In this document: in pieces, positions 34,146 through 47,700 of the stretch | How positions within the stretch are numbered: the first letter of the stretch is position 1 | Layout of the letters: the number at the start of each line of letters is the position of its first letter | Source of the DNA: Acanthochromis polyacanthus | Lineage: Eukaryota; Chordata; Actinopteri; Pomacentridae | Assembly: GCF_021347895.1 (NCBI RefSeq) | Contig: NC_067115.1 | Coordinates: 8,146,064-8,210,063 of the forward strand | Direction: 5' to 3' | Length of the DNA: 64,000 nt | The notes under the pieces: model-generated | The model's input: only the letters and a program-made list of their open reading frames with translations | Databases searched by the model: none | What the model was told of the DNA's origin: nothing | Program-made: the position numbers and the translations under genes

Positions 34146-35021
34146 CATGCGAGGCTACTACAAACTACTACAACTTTTGATTTCTACAGAAAATCAGTGC
34201 CACCAGAGTGTCATCTAAAATCCTCCCACTGATTAGTTCTGTTGTGTGTTAATGAAATTTCAGTTCACTAATCGACTATAATGATGATAATGATGATAGG
34301 TTATCTGTTTTTTTTTAAATGTCAGAAGAAGCTCAGTGTCATCTGAAGCTGTCCGTGGTCCTGAAACTAAACCTGCAGTCGCTTATTTATTAATCATATC
34401 AATACATTTTTCTCTATAATATCATATTGTCTCGATCTTAACATTTTAAGGTAATCATGTGTACTTATTTCTTCTTTTGATGCTGTAAATTTGTAATGTT
34501 AGTGTTTTATTTGCATTGGAAAGCATTTCTGTTGTTCTAAACTGTATAAATAAAAGTGACCTGATGTATTTCTCTTTCTTTTCCAGCTGATCCTGAACTA
34601 CTAACTTGTCATTTTATGTTATTTTTTTTTACGTGTTGCTGCGTGTTTCCATGTTGTGTGACAGCAGAAATTCATCAAAACCACAAGACTGAACTGGGAA
34701 GCCTTAAATTCCTAATAAAAAGCAGATGCTGCAAACTTGTCTGAGAGGAAACGGGCAGAGAAGAAGAATAGATGATGCTGCCGAGTTGCATCGTGATAGG
34801 CGTAGGATGCAAAACAAGATTTCTGCTATAAAATGAGCAGATTTTTTTGTTAGGCAACAGAAATCAGCTGACTTTCTGACAGAAACACTTCAAAGGGTTC
34901 CAGGTGGAGTGAAGCTTCAAAATAAAAGCACTCTAGTGATGACAGAGTCATGTTTCAAACGGATAGTGAGCTGAATGTCTTCCTTTGGAGCTTTACAAGG
35001 ACTATTCAAGACCCCATGTAA
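34146..35021. other. Presumed intron 1, no gene seen
   Basis: AT-rich with GATGATAATGATGAT near 34281. No other feature. Confidence 0.4.
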
Positions 35022-35172
35022 GTGGATGGAGGGATGGACAGCATGGACGGATGGATGGATGAAAGGACAGCATGGACGGATGGATGGATAGATAGAATAG
35101 ACGAATGGATGGATAGATAGAATAGACGGATGGATGGATGGATGGATGGACGGACGGACAGAAGGATGGACA
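35022..35172 (+). repeat. GGAT/GGAC/AGAT tetranucleotide repeat
   Basis: Imperfect tetranucleotides (GGATGGATGGATGGACGGAC) with two AATAGA-containing interruptions. Confidence 0.92.
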
Positions 35173-36959
35173 AATGATTAAAGAGGGACTTCAGCAGTTT
35201 AATATTGCACTTGACTAAATTTTCAAGTCACAATTTTTTATACATTCAATTTAGGAAAGCAGCAAAAAAGTGCAAAGTAACCAAACAAATTTGAATATCA
35301 GGCTTGAGAACAAATAATGTTATTTATGGTGTAATGTAACCTCGGTATTTTGCATATTAGAGACTAAAATCTAGAAAAACACTAAAATACAACTTTCCCT
35401 GACTATAATACATATCAAGGCTGCGACCATCCACTGGTATTAAATTTCTGTTGGAGAATCAGTTAACTTTCTATCAGACCAATCCAAAAGCCTGGTTAAA
35501 ATTAGCTGGCAGCCTTGAACTGGCTCTGAGGGTCAGTGTTAGCTGGTATTAGAGTCCAAGCCTGGTCAGGAGCGTCCCAGCATGCTTTGGCTTTGTGTGG
35601 CGTTCTTGAATAGCGCAGTAGTTCAAGTTAATGTGGGCTCTGCTTTATCCTCTGGAACTTTATGAGGATACAAAGTGAAATCTGAAGCCCAATAAAAGAT
35701 GTCATAAAAATACTGTCAGTGTTTCAGATGTCTGTGTGTCTTGTTAGTACTTTTGCATGAGTTTGTTGCATTTCTATTATTGTTTGGAGTCTGAAGGAAC
35801 CTCCAGATCCAAAAACTTGATTGAGACATCATCCATTAGCTTGTCGTCACCGCTGGTCTTTCCATAACCGACCACAGGAGTCCGTCTGCCTCCTCCTTTT
35901 ATGGCCCACAGACTCCACTGTGTGACCTTCGACCTTCTCTGCGAGGTCATGCATTCCTCCCATTCACATGCCTTGCAGCAATCCCCGCACTGACAGTTCA
36001 TTCCAGCAGCTCAGCTCATTGCAGGAGGAAACTGAAGGAAGACGTCACAAACTGTTATCTCCTGCTTAAAAACTGCAATTACATTCATTGTCTTTATGCT
36101 CCTGCAGCACGAACACAGCAGCGGCATGCATGTGCACCTGACAAGATATAAGCTGTTAGAAGAAACAGTGCTGACAGAGAAATACATGAAGAAGACAGAA
36201 CACATTTCCATAAAGCACCTGAGAGGCTGAGCTAGTGGTGCACTCTGTATTATGTCAAACAGCACTGAAGAAAGAGGAGAAGACAAAGAAGAAGAGGAGA
36301 AAGGAGCAGAGTGTGTTTGGGAGATTAGACGAATGAAAGTTGGCTGCAAGAGGAAGGATTTTGGTGACGAATAAGTATTGAAACAGCCTAAGTGCTGAGG
36401 AGGAGCCGTGTTGTGTGGCAGCATCTCGATAACACTCAGCTCTGGGAAAACTGCAGCCGAGTCGAGCCGTGAATCATCCAACAAAACGTCTGACTCGAGG
36501 ATTTTCAAGCCGTTGTGGTTCCATTAAGAACGACAAAACAAATTCACTCCAACTGCACTCTATAAAGTATCTCACAGCATCATTAAAGGCAAGGATGCAA
36601 GGAAAAAATTTAATGATTTAGACAAACCTTTCTTCAGTTGTTTTGATGGGTTAATGTTGCATCAACTTAATATTGTGTGAAATGAAACCTCAAATATTTG
36701 CATTAGTTGATTTAAAACCGAATTCAAGTTGAGGAAATTCATGGAATTGGCTTGAAAACTACATTTTTCTTCACCGTGGCACTGCAGCAACCTAATTTTC
36801 AAATTATTTCTACTTAAACCTTGTCTTCACGTACAAAGATTCCTTTTAAAATAATGTAGAAAAAACAGTTGGAACAACTTTATTTTAAGACTAATCAACC
36901 TAAAGCCCTGCATTTATGCGACTAATCATTAAATAATTAAAAATATTTTTCATCGAAGG
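35173..36959. other. Presumed intron 1, no gene called
   Basis: Two adjacent minus-strand open frames lie here. 36011-36508 (165 codons, Ser/Leu-rich) and 35777-36001 (74 codons, starting MNCQCGDCCKACEWEE) have no domain I recognise. They are reported only as possible noncoding or lineage-specific transcripts. Confidence 0.35.
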
Positions 36960-37810
36960 AGAAAAACTTAACTCAATATAGTTTCTTGGTTGAATAAAAT
37001 TTAATGGGAATTGATCTAAACTCAAAAAAGATTGATGTAAACCGCAATATTAACATCTTTTTGGTGAGTGTGTTACGTGACCTTTTCTGTGATGTGACTG
37101 TCATGCTATGTACATTTGGATTAAAGAAATTTTCTCCAAAACAATGAAAAGTTTGAAATATTTGGAAAATATTCATGGTCAACAAATACTGAGCTGGATA
37201 AACACTTTAAAAATATATTGTTTTGGCATTTTATCTATAAATTGTGGAGTGATATTTTACAGATTTTTCCTGCTTTGTTAAATTACAGAGAAAAAAATCT
37301 CCAAAAACAAAGCAGTAACGTGACAAAAATTTCAAGAGTTTTCAGCTGAACTGCAGGCAGTGTTTCGACAGAACAGAAGGGAGATGACAAAAGAGACTGA
37401 GAGGGAAAAAAAAGAAACTAGAGCAATAAAAATAAATGCAGCATAACTCAAAACTGGACACAGAGGTGCTGCTTATTGGAAGATACATTCAGCATGGTGA
37501 AACATCTTTCTACTGCTGATGTGCAGAGCAGAGAGAAAAACGCAGAGTTTGTAGAGGTTGTAAAAATGTAAATAGTTAAATTTCTATAGTGTGTTGAGTC
37601 ACCATTTATTTCAGAACACTTGTGTGCACCTGTAAAAATTATACAAGTGTTGATTTAAAGTCTAAAAAATAAACATTCAAAGATGCTAAACTTTACTATT
37701 TGTTTAGGATTTCTATCATTTGAAGAGTGTCATTCTACACAGACGACATTTCTGAGTTCTCTCTCCTTCTTCATGGTTGTTTGGTTTCCATAGAGGTGCA
37801 GTTCAAACAG
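36960..37810 (+). repeat. Dispersed diverged repeat family, long member
   Basis: Contains GTTTTCAGCTGAACTGCAGG, CAGCATGGTGAAACATCTTT, CTACTGCTGATGTGCAGAGC and GAGTTCTCTCTCCTTCTTCA, then GGTTTCCATAGAGGTGCAG, in the order shared by the other members. Together with 25161 it gives the fullest view of the family. Confidence 0.7.
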
Positions 37811-38434
37811 GAGCAAAAAATTAAACATACAAAACTGATTAGGACCAGGATTAGTGTTTCTGTTTCAACCACGTTGGGTTTCTCGTTGAGTTTCACTCCA
37901 CTGATTTGCTCTGATGTCCCCGTATGAAGCTCTGCGGGGCGGGTTCAGTTTCAATATCCTCCTCTCTGCCGGGGGCATCGATACAACTTCATGTGTTGCA
38001 AAGGTGCAGAACTACATAAACAGTCGGGTTTATAAATGACCCCTCATTGAGTTTAGCGCCGTGAAAACAGCCACCGAGCCCAGCAGCTGCAGCACTAATT
38101 GGTGAACAGCAGAGTGGACCCACAGGATGTTTCAACACACACACAGAGACGCTGCACTGTGCCCTCAAAGATTGTATCTAGAAAACACTAAAACTAGTTC
38201 ACAAATGAGTCAAGTATGTTCCAGCCCCACAGCTGGATCCGTAAACACTGAGGAAGAGGACTTCTCTGTAAAAAAACAAATGGTAGAATTTAATCTGAAC
38301 CATTCGGTTTGGTTTCAGACTATTTGTGACTCAAACAGGTTTATTTACTTATTTTCAGTCCTGGAATTAAAACTATGAAGCACAATTTCTGGCAGTGCTC
38401 AGATTGTTGTCTAAGCTGCAGATACCGTGCAATT
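37811..38434. other. Presumed intron 1, no feature seen
   Basis: No repeat or coding signal that I can support. Confidence 0.4.
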
Positions 38435-38830
38435 TTTACCATATATGAAAGCATTTGCACCTTCAGGCAGTGTTTTGCACCATAAAGTTGCACCTTTAAG
38501 GACCTTTTTTGCACCTTTATATAATGATACGCACCTTTATACACCTTTTAGCACCATAATCCAACCATTATCCAACTTTATTCGTTTCCCGCACCTTTCT
38601 CTACATTTATGCAACTTTATGCTCCTTTTAACACAGCCAGAACCTTCACCTTCTCTGCTCACACTGTACAGGTAAAATCAAGCAAAATTTAGCTTTAAAA
38701 GCAAATTTAAAATAACAGGAATTGAGACAAAAGGTTGTACAATTATAAATAACAACCCATAATTGCAACTTTAGGACTTTGTCGCACCTTTAGGCACTCT
38801 TTTGCACAACCAGAACCTTCTTTGCTCACT
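38435..38830 (+). repeat. Cryptic GCACCTTTA repeat
   Basis: About twenty loose copies of GCACCTTTA or GCACCATAA with variable spacing (TTTGCACCTTTATATAATG, ACGCACCTTTATACACC). Confidence 0.75.
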
Positions 38831-41670
38831 TTGCACAGGTCACATCAAAATGCGACCAGATTTCAATATTTTTTAGGATTTTAAAGAATAAGAATGCACG
38901 AATTCCAAATGCAACCATTTGTAATAAGCTAACATGCCCCTAATCGGTCTGTCTACTGAATGCAGAGAAGCAATGCAAACTCCAAATTCCTTGATATTAA
39001 ACAGCAAATGAAGCCAAAGGGTTTTAAGAATAAGTTAAGTTCTTTTGCCTGAGGTTTTTGACCACATTTTTGACTCTGGGATCTTCAGTGGAAGAAGTTT
39101 GCACCTACTGTTTAACAAAAGGCCAAAATTACCCATCATGCTTCAGGTTTCTCTAGTGTATACGAGCCTGCAAGATGCACTTTTTCTATGTCATTGTCAT
39201 TCTATGACATGAGGCTGCACCAGCAGTGAATATTACAGTTTCCAGGTTGTGCTGCTGTGATGTTGAAATGAGACCACATTATGCAGACATCATGTTCCTG
39301 CTTTACACTGCTGGTAAATGTACCTGTCAACGTCTTTTTCTGCTTTTTCTTCCTCCATTCCCTCATCAAACATGAAAACCCTTAATGCTCGAGTGCTGCA
39401 CATTCTGCTGGATTCATTTACATCTGTATAAAATCCCCAGAAGCTCTTGAAGGTTTGTCAGGATTTGGTGACTGTTTTCAGTTTAGTTTGCAGTATAATG
39501 AAAGTTGTGCATTTGATTACAAGGGTTGGGATCATCTGTGTTGCTTTTAAACAGAAGTTTAAAAATGACACATAAAATCCAGTTCTGAAGACACACAAGG
39601 AGCTCCAAAGACTACAAAGCTGACAATGCAACTGTTGCATTTTGGCAGGGGAACATGCTGCAGCAGTGGAGGACCATGCACTGTCTATTTAGCTGTTTTG
39701 CACATTTTTTAAATAAAAATAGGAATGAAAAATTGTTGTAATTAGTGCAGAGAGTAGATGGGCAGCGAGCATCATCATTTCGAGCCTCACAGCTGCACAG
39801 GTATCACAGCTCAACTCCAAAAACAGAAACACAAGAGGAAAACAAGAGGAGCCTGCGTGTCCTCCATACTGGGAAATCATGTTCTATTGCAAAAGCAAAA
39901 GGCAATGGCACTCAGCTCAGAGGAGATAAGACCACCCACAGTGTGCAGCTAATTTACCATCGTCCTCAGACTGAGCACATCTAAGAGACCACGATGAAAA
40001 TTTAGCAAAAAGCCTCTGTGAATGTAAAATAAAAAGTTAAGAGCCCCTTAAAATGCACGTGTGAAGGGAAACAGAAATACGGCGGCATAAAACCACAAGT
40101 GTGCAAACTTGTAAAGCCGCCTGACTGTAGCTTATTGTGTCTGTTCTCTCATGTCGAGCCACGTAAAGAGGCTCCACAAATTAAAAGTCCATCAGCTGAG
40201 CAGCAGGAGGACTCGTAATGGAAAGTAAAGGGGAGGAACTGACTTCTTAAATGAGTCAGACTCTGACTGTGCAGCCTCCAGCTGTTTATGAAGCTCCACT
40301 GGGTCGCAAAGTGTTCGTCTCTATATTTACTGTAAGTCCAGGAACCAGAGAAGAAGAACCACAGAGCAGCTCAGAGACTTTTTACGTCACGTCGCCATTT
40401 GTGGAGTATTTAAAATGAATAAAACTGGGGGTTTAATTACAAATTATATACAAGTTCCTTAACAAATGGGGAGAAAAAGTTTTACTAGCAAGTTTAGCTT
40501 CTACACACTCTGCAGCTCTAATGTTCATTATGTGAAGTGGAAAAAGAACAGAAAGAGACTCTGGTTTGTCTGTTCTGTGATTTGTACGGTGGCTGTGCAC
40601 TACACTGTAAGAAAATGTAATTTTACAATGTATATTTTTATGTACATTATATGTGAAAATATCAATATTACAAAAAGTGAATAAATGTACATGTCTAACG
40701 TAAAATAGCATAAGAATCTATCTATGAATGACAATTTAAACTCCATTTACTTTAATGAAAATTGAATAGTTTGACAGAAAAAATACATCTTTATGATATA
40801 CATTCATTTCAAATTTTGTACAGTAAATATTTCTAGAATTGTACAAAATTAGTGACAGAACAGATGCAGAAGTTCTGTAAATTTACATAAATTATTTATA
40901 TACAGACAAAATAGAAGACTTTTTTTTTACAACCTTTTTTTTTTTTTTACAAAAAATGTTGGTAGAATATACAGGAACAGTAATTTAACATGATTTTTGG
41001 CTATTGTCAAGTTCTGTATCCATTTCAACACAGCTTTGCCCAAACTTGAAAAAAGCCTGTTTGGCCAAGAGGAACACAAATAGACAACTCGGTCTTCTTT
41101 CTTTGTTTTATTGATGATTTTGGTTTAAAGTTGACAGGTTGATAACCTTCAAGATGAATGGGGAAAAAAGACACACATTAGTATTTTCAAACATCATGTG
41201 TTCTTTAAATCAAAGAAATTAAATTTACACATTGACTTTCAACTTAATAATCTTGAGTGTGAACCAAATTAATTAAACTAAACCTCAATTTCTTTATACA
41301 AAATAAACAAATAAACATTTCAAGTTCTGTTAATTAGTCCTACCAGTTGCGTCCTCATGGTCCAAACAGCAGCTGTGTCTTACTTCATATGAGGACCACG
41401 ATCAAAGAAAGACTGACTGATCACCAAACATTTTAAGGCCAGCTGGATGACACAGTGCCCAGGTAAATTGTGTCCCTGTGGAAGCACGGGTTGTCGTTTT
41501 TTAGTTCCACTCCTTTGCTGATGTTGATGTTGCCCCTTCAGGCCTGGAGTGTGTTTTACATCCACCAGTTGGTGTGTTTGGGGATGCTCTGCCCTTTGAC
41601 TTCACGGCTATTTTTAATTAATTTCATTAAAATACACTTTCTAGCCTCAATTGTTGCAGTTTTAATATTA
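38831..41670. other. Presumed intron 1, no gene seen
   Basis: Mostly AT-rich. 40600-41000 is rich in TTTTACA/TGTAAAA words like those at 49980-51600. Confidence 0.4.
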
Positions 41671-41932
41671 TTACCGCCCGGAAAAACTGCGTTTTCCGGA
41701 AGGTATTGTTTTCAGCTGCATGGTCTTGCTTGCTTGCGTGTTTGTCTGTAACAATTTGGTTTCCACGCGATAACTTCATAAAATATTGATGTAGCCTCAC
41801 CATATTTGGTACACAGGTGTACCATAATAAGACACAGGTCAAGTTCGCATTTGGTGACCGTGACCTCATTTTCAAGGTCACAGGGGTCATCTTTGTCACC
41901 GGGCGGTCCAAGTTTGGCAAAACTTCTTGTTA
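41671..41932 (+). mobile_element. Short non-autonomous element with 8-bp direct repeats
   Basis: Flanked by TAATATTA at 41663-41670 and 41933-41940. Inside, CCGGAAAA CTGCG TTTTCCGG forms a perfect 8-bp hairpin near the left end, and ACCGCCCGG at the left is mirrored by CCGGGCGGT at about 41899. The 8-bp duplication would suit a hAT-type element, but the termini are not clear inverted repeats. Confidence 0.5.
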
Positions 41933-41940
41933 TAATATTA

Positions 41941-44139
41941 TTTTATATCCTTTAAATGCATTTCATTTATATTTTTACATATTTAAATATCCTTTACTAA
42001 ACATTAAACCTGATCTGATGTAATAATGTTTATTAAAAGAAACTGAAGTTAGAAAATGTTTTCCAATGAAAATCAAAAAAAAATTTTTTAAAAAGAATCT
42101 GAAAAATTACTGTATATTTATGGTAATTTTCTATTGTTTCCAATTTTTTGCTGGAATGTAATATAATAATCTTATAAAATATGATAATAATTTAGTCTAA
42201 ACTCTTTCTCTTTTTTCTTCACAGCGTCTGCGTCTCATTGATAAATTATGTCTTTCTGTCACCACCCAGCTTCAAACACTAAAAAGAAGATCTGCTTCCA
42301 ACTGAGACCAATGTGAAGCTGGTAACTGACACAGCGCTTCATCACTGCTGCTTTAATCTGAGTTCTTCTCTCACACACTTTCTATTATCTGTGTGTAAAG
42401 AGGGAATATTCTCCAAAGTAGTCACTGTCAGACACTGATCTGTGTCATTTGCAAACTTATTGATCCTTTTCCACAGTGGAAAATGTCTACGGTGACTTTG
42501 TGGTACAGTTTTCAAATTTTCAGCCATCGATCAATCTATTCGTCTAACCCCTCCAGCCAGCGACGGGTCGATACTCGGACTTTCTGCTTCCAAATATCCT
42601 TCCAGACAAACAAGTATTAATGGATCCCGGTGAGGAGATAATGAGGCTCCCAGACGAAGACTCAGCGAGGTCACTGAGCTTTTACTGTGGTAACCAGAGA
42701 CATCCATGAAGAGGCGTCCTGGACCGACCCCTGCAGGTTCTGGAAACCTGAATAAAGGCGTCACAGGTCCAGATGGAGTTCTGGTCGACCACCGGAGCCC
42801 CCGCGATCCCCTGCAGAGTCCACAGCCACCGACTCAAAGGTCAGACCCACAGTTAAATAAACCGACTGTGCAGGAGATGAATCAGCAGAGCAAGAAAAAA
42901 TAAAGTTCAGTTCATTTAGCAGCACACAAAAGGAACTAAAGGGTAGGCAGAGTTTAAATAAAACAGATTCAACTGAGACAAACTGTCCCCAAAGCTCAAA
43001 GGTTGGAGTTTTTTTTTAAAGCGGTGAATTTTCATAGAACTATTTGAAGCACGGCGAATTGGAAAACAATTCTTCTTTTAGCTAAGTAGCAGTATATTGT
43101 AATGTTCTAGTTGGGACACTGTTAGAGTGGTTTCACCATCATAGCTGCTCATGTTGAAATATTGGCCATAAATGCAAAAACTCAACAATAGTTTAATCAT
43201 TTTTCTCATAAAATCTGCCTGACTGGCACCATACCCTACATTTCTGAAGCTCCGATCGGTGCCAATTACAAGAGAAAAAAAATCTGCCTCTTAGGGTGAA
43301 AAATGAAGATTTTATGGTGGATGGAGTATAAAAAATAAAATAAAATAATAAATAGAATTTTTAACAAATTTGTTCCATCCTATAACTGGTTTGTGTTCTT
43401 CTATCACAGCAGGGTTGTACCTTTAAAGACCATATGTGCAAATCAGTTAGCCTGCACATATTGATTCATAGATTGGTGCAAAGAAAACAACGCAAAAATG
43501 AACATGACCCACCTCTCTTTCGGAATTCTTAAAAATCAATGTTACCTATGACCTCAGATTTAACGTATGGTCAACTCAAACAATATTCACCACCCGATTT
43601 GCTCTTCTCAGCACGAGCAGGTTGGCGGCTCACGATGGGAATAAAACGCTGCAGACTTTGATCTGACAGTGGAAGACACCAACAGAGCCGAGCAAATTCA
43701 TTCAGGCAAACCCCCAGTGGCCTCAAAATAGCAAAGGACCCCATTAATCAGGCGTGCAGGAGTGGACGGTCGATGGTCTGACGGCAGCATCCATCTCACT
43801 GCTGCTAAATTTAGGTGATAACGAAGGATGAGGGCATTAAAACGAGCCGCAGCTGAATTATTAATCAAACACAGATATGTGTGGAAAAGACGGGTTTTCA
43901 ATCAACAGACAATCTTTATTTTCAATCTTCTGCTCCTCTGTTTTTTCTTATTTTCTTCACTGCAGTTGGACAATTTCGTGTCTTTTCAAAGAATTACAAA
44001 GTTAAAGCAACTTCCAGGACGCATCTGTCTGAACATCCACTTTTTCTTGTAGCAGAAACTGTCAGTCTTGAAATTCTTTAAAACTGACCTTCAAAGCAGC
44101 AATAGCAAACATTTTTCGATTAACCCCCTCCACCCCAAA
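41941..44139. other. Presumed intron 1, no gene seen
   Basis: No recognisable exon or repeat beyond AT-rich low complexity around 42050-42180 and 43320-43350. Confidence 0.4.
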
Positions 44140-44730
44140 ACCAGGCGTTTCATTTTCAAAAATAGACGACCGAAAACAACCAATTCTAAGCTTAAAATCA
44201 TGCTGTTTCATCAAAATCCCTTAATTCTACGTGTCTCGCTTACAAATTGGCAAGAAATAATTCATCTGTAACCAGTCACTCGAAAAAAAATCTGTAAAAT
44301 TCTGTATTTGTAAGTGCAACTCTGAAACCGTAGCTGACTAAGCTGTAACCAACAGTCACACGATTAAAATTCAAGGACTTTTCGGCTTCACTGCAGGCTG
44401 TGTTTCCACAAACCAGAGAGCAGTCATGGATGAACCTTTATTCTACATGTCACATTTAGAAAATGCCAAAAATAAATTGTTTCCTTTGAACAGCTTCAGC
44501 AAATAATGAACTCAGTGAAACTGGGAAGCTATGATGGGCTCATCCTTTGCCAGGATTTCCATCATTCTAACTGCTTCATACCAAACAGAAGACATTTTTG
44601 AGCTCTCTCTACTTCTTCATGGTTGTTTCCACAGAGATGGGGGATTTTATATTGAAAAATGAGCCCATAGTGAGGAAAAATGTGACAAACACAGTGGAGC
44701 TTTAACAACTGAAAAACTGCACTGACTTTA
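44140..44730 (+). repeat. Dispersed diverged repeat family, member
   Basis: Has AAGCTTAAAATCATG, TTTCATCAAAATCCCTTAAT, CTGTAACCAACAGTCAC, TTTTCGGCTTCACTGCAGGC, CTCTCTCTACTTCTTCATGG and GTGAGGAAAAATGTGAC in the order of the other members. Confidence 0.7.
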
Positions 44731-47700
44731 TAATATGAGAATACAAAACATTCTTGTTGCATTTTTACAGCTTGTTTCAACATAAAATCCTGGATGACTA
44801 GTTTCTAACCTTGAAGAGACTCTTCCATCTGTATGTCCAAATGTCTTTCAGCAAGAAACAAACTGCCGGTTAGAGAAGTTCTTTGGATAAAAAGAAAGAA
44901 CACCTTTGCAAAAATAAAGAAACTGGACCCGTGAACCTCAGCCTGACCTTCACTGTTATGCAGCTGCTGCACAAACATCAAAGATCATGAAACCTGTTTT
45001 GAATACAATCCAGGGTTTTGGCAAGGAAAAAAAGAATAATTTAATGAGTTTAAAAGAAAGCTCGGTTACAGCTCCTGCTTATTTTTCTGTTTTTGTAACT
45101 TTTGGTTTGGTTACACTTTGTTCTTCAGGTTTGTGTGGCTAACTTATTGGATTTCCTTCTGTTAGGAAACTCTCTTGTTTCCTTTTCTAGTCGCTGTCCA
45201 AGCAAAATAATGGTTTTCTACATTTCTGAGTCTGAAAAGAGAAGAAAACTAAAGATTTAAAGGTGCCTATAATTTTTAGATCTACCAAAGCATAACGTTC
45301 AGCTGAGGCACTCTGAGTCACTTCTTGATTTTAATTTCAGATTCAGTAGCTCATTGTATGATATTCATAATTAATTTCCAAATGTAACTGAGCTAATTTT
45401 GTGGTGAGCACTTTCATCAGCATATGGGACATTTATAGATTAATCAGTTATTGATTGTTAATGTGGCTGAGCATCGGTTAAGAAATTTGTTTACAGATTG
45501 CATCTCTGACAGACAGATTGGCGACACAAAGCAAAAAGCAGTGCGTTTAAATTCAGCACACTGCATATCACCTTCCTCGTATTATGAGGTTTTGTGTGCA
45601 GCTTGTGAGCAAATCAGGACTGAAAGAATAAAAAAAAAAATACCAACAAAATAAAAAATAAAACACCTCGGAGGCCTGAGCACTTTACTGTGAGAATGTG
45701 AGGAAACATCCACAAGGCTAAAAACACAGCAGCGTTTCCCAGAAGAGCTCGAAGCCTCCAGCAAGGCCACGAATGCGCAAGAAGCCAGTGGTTAAAAAAG
45801 AAAAAAAAGGGGGAAAAAAAGGAAAAAGACGGATATCAGAGCAGCAGATCACTCTCATGCTGTCACTTTTAGCTTTACATCCACTTCTAATATTAAGACA
45901 ATACGTTAAAATGTTCTGTAGAAATCTGATGATTGAACGTTTCATAGCGTTGTCGTGAATGCAGCATAAATTTCACCGGATTGGAAAGACGCTAAAGTTG
46001 CAGACGGAGAGTTCCATCATTGCATATGTGATAAACGACCTCCAGGGGAACATTTTCTCCAGATATCGTAGAAATATTCCATTAGGACGAGATGTGATGA
46101 GGCCTTAATGATGCTCAGCAGCTATCTGATGGAAACACTGGCAGCGTCTCAACATCATAAAGTAACACCAGAGATCATCCATCAGCTTGTATCTTTAGAA
46201 ACAGCAACATGATGTGTTTTGCAACATGTGTGTTAAGAAATCGTCTCCTTCTTACATTTTAAAGCAACATGTCTGGAAATAGTTCTGCTTTTTGTCCCTC
46301 AGCATCGCCTCGGCTGGTTTCACATCCAGTTTTCTAATCTTTGAATGTGTTTACAATCTGATTAAGGCGAAAAACGCAATTATCTGATGACTGTTTGTGC
46401 AGACGTTTACAACACCAACCAGCACCACATCCTCATATTCATGCTGTTAGTTTAATTTTAAATTAATCTGACTGCTGAAAATGAGGCCATTTTGGCTTAC
46501 AGTGGACTTTATGTTGACATTTTTATTCGTCCACCTTATTTATTGGGAGACGAGAACAATAGCAAATATTAAACTTATCCTCCACTTTGACCTGTATAGA
46601 ACCAATGGCATGATGCTAATTTCATTTATAAGTAGTGGATCCTTTTACTGACTCAGGCAAACCGATTGTGAAACCAGAGAACGGATGGAAATTAGCCTTG
46701 TGCTAAATCCGGCATATTTACTGCAACCTTGTGTAAACTATTATGAGATTGTATCTTCATAAATATGCACCGTCCCATCCAAATAAACAAATAAATAAAT
46801 GAAAAAAAAAGAGAAACAGCAGCTCGATTATCACCTCTGTTACTGACCAATAAAGGATTTTTGTGGCTGATAGTGATTGTTAGAGAGCAAAACTTCCAAT
46901 ACTGACACATCATTTGATCATTTTTAAGTTTCTTATAGTAATATTGAGAAATCTGCTGCCATGTTTTTCAACTTTTCAGATTATTTTCAGCTTATAGTGA
47001 AGTGAGCACTTGACTCCGCACCACCGACTGCTCAGCGGATGAATCTTTAAAATTAAACCTCTTTGTCTTCAGATTTGGTTCAGGATTTTAGAAACACTGA
47101 TGACTACTAAGAAACACTCAGAATGTTCTTCAGGTTGCAAACAGACTTCGTGTTCTTCATTACACTGTAACATGATAATGGAGGACAGCGCGTCATCAGA
47201 TGAGTGTTTGACGTGCTCTGCTACATGTGCTGCACACAGTTCTGGAAGTGTTGGAAACAGTGAGCTGCTCTACTGGATAAATGACACTGATTCTGAATTA
47301 CCCAAAGTGTCTTTTTCTGCATTATGGTCTGGACAAAAAAGTTACAATTTCTATATCCGTGCATACTGAACAGCATATATAGCTCCACTGACATATAACG
47401 TTGTATTCAAGCACAAACTGGGCAGTTGAGGAGAGTTTTGTTTGTGCTGCGTCACCCAGCTGAAGCTACACCTGTGCAGGTAGTCAGACACAAACATGCA
47501 ACAGTGTCTTGGTTTCTCTTGAAATACTCTAATTGCGTTAATCAGCTTTGAACACTGTGTACAAAATCAGTCACTCCACTCTATAGTGTGTTTGCCATTT
47601 TGTAGTGCTGTCCTGCTTGACTTATGTTAAGTTACAACTGTTACACCCTGGATAGTCACTCAGAGTATCCCACAATGCACCAGGAAAGGCAATATACAGC

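Noticed and set aside
36011..36508. 165-codon minus-strand open frame
   Set aside because: Ser/Leu-rich without domains. No splice or promoter context seen.
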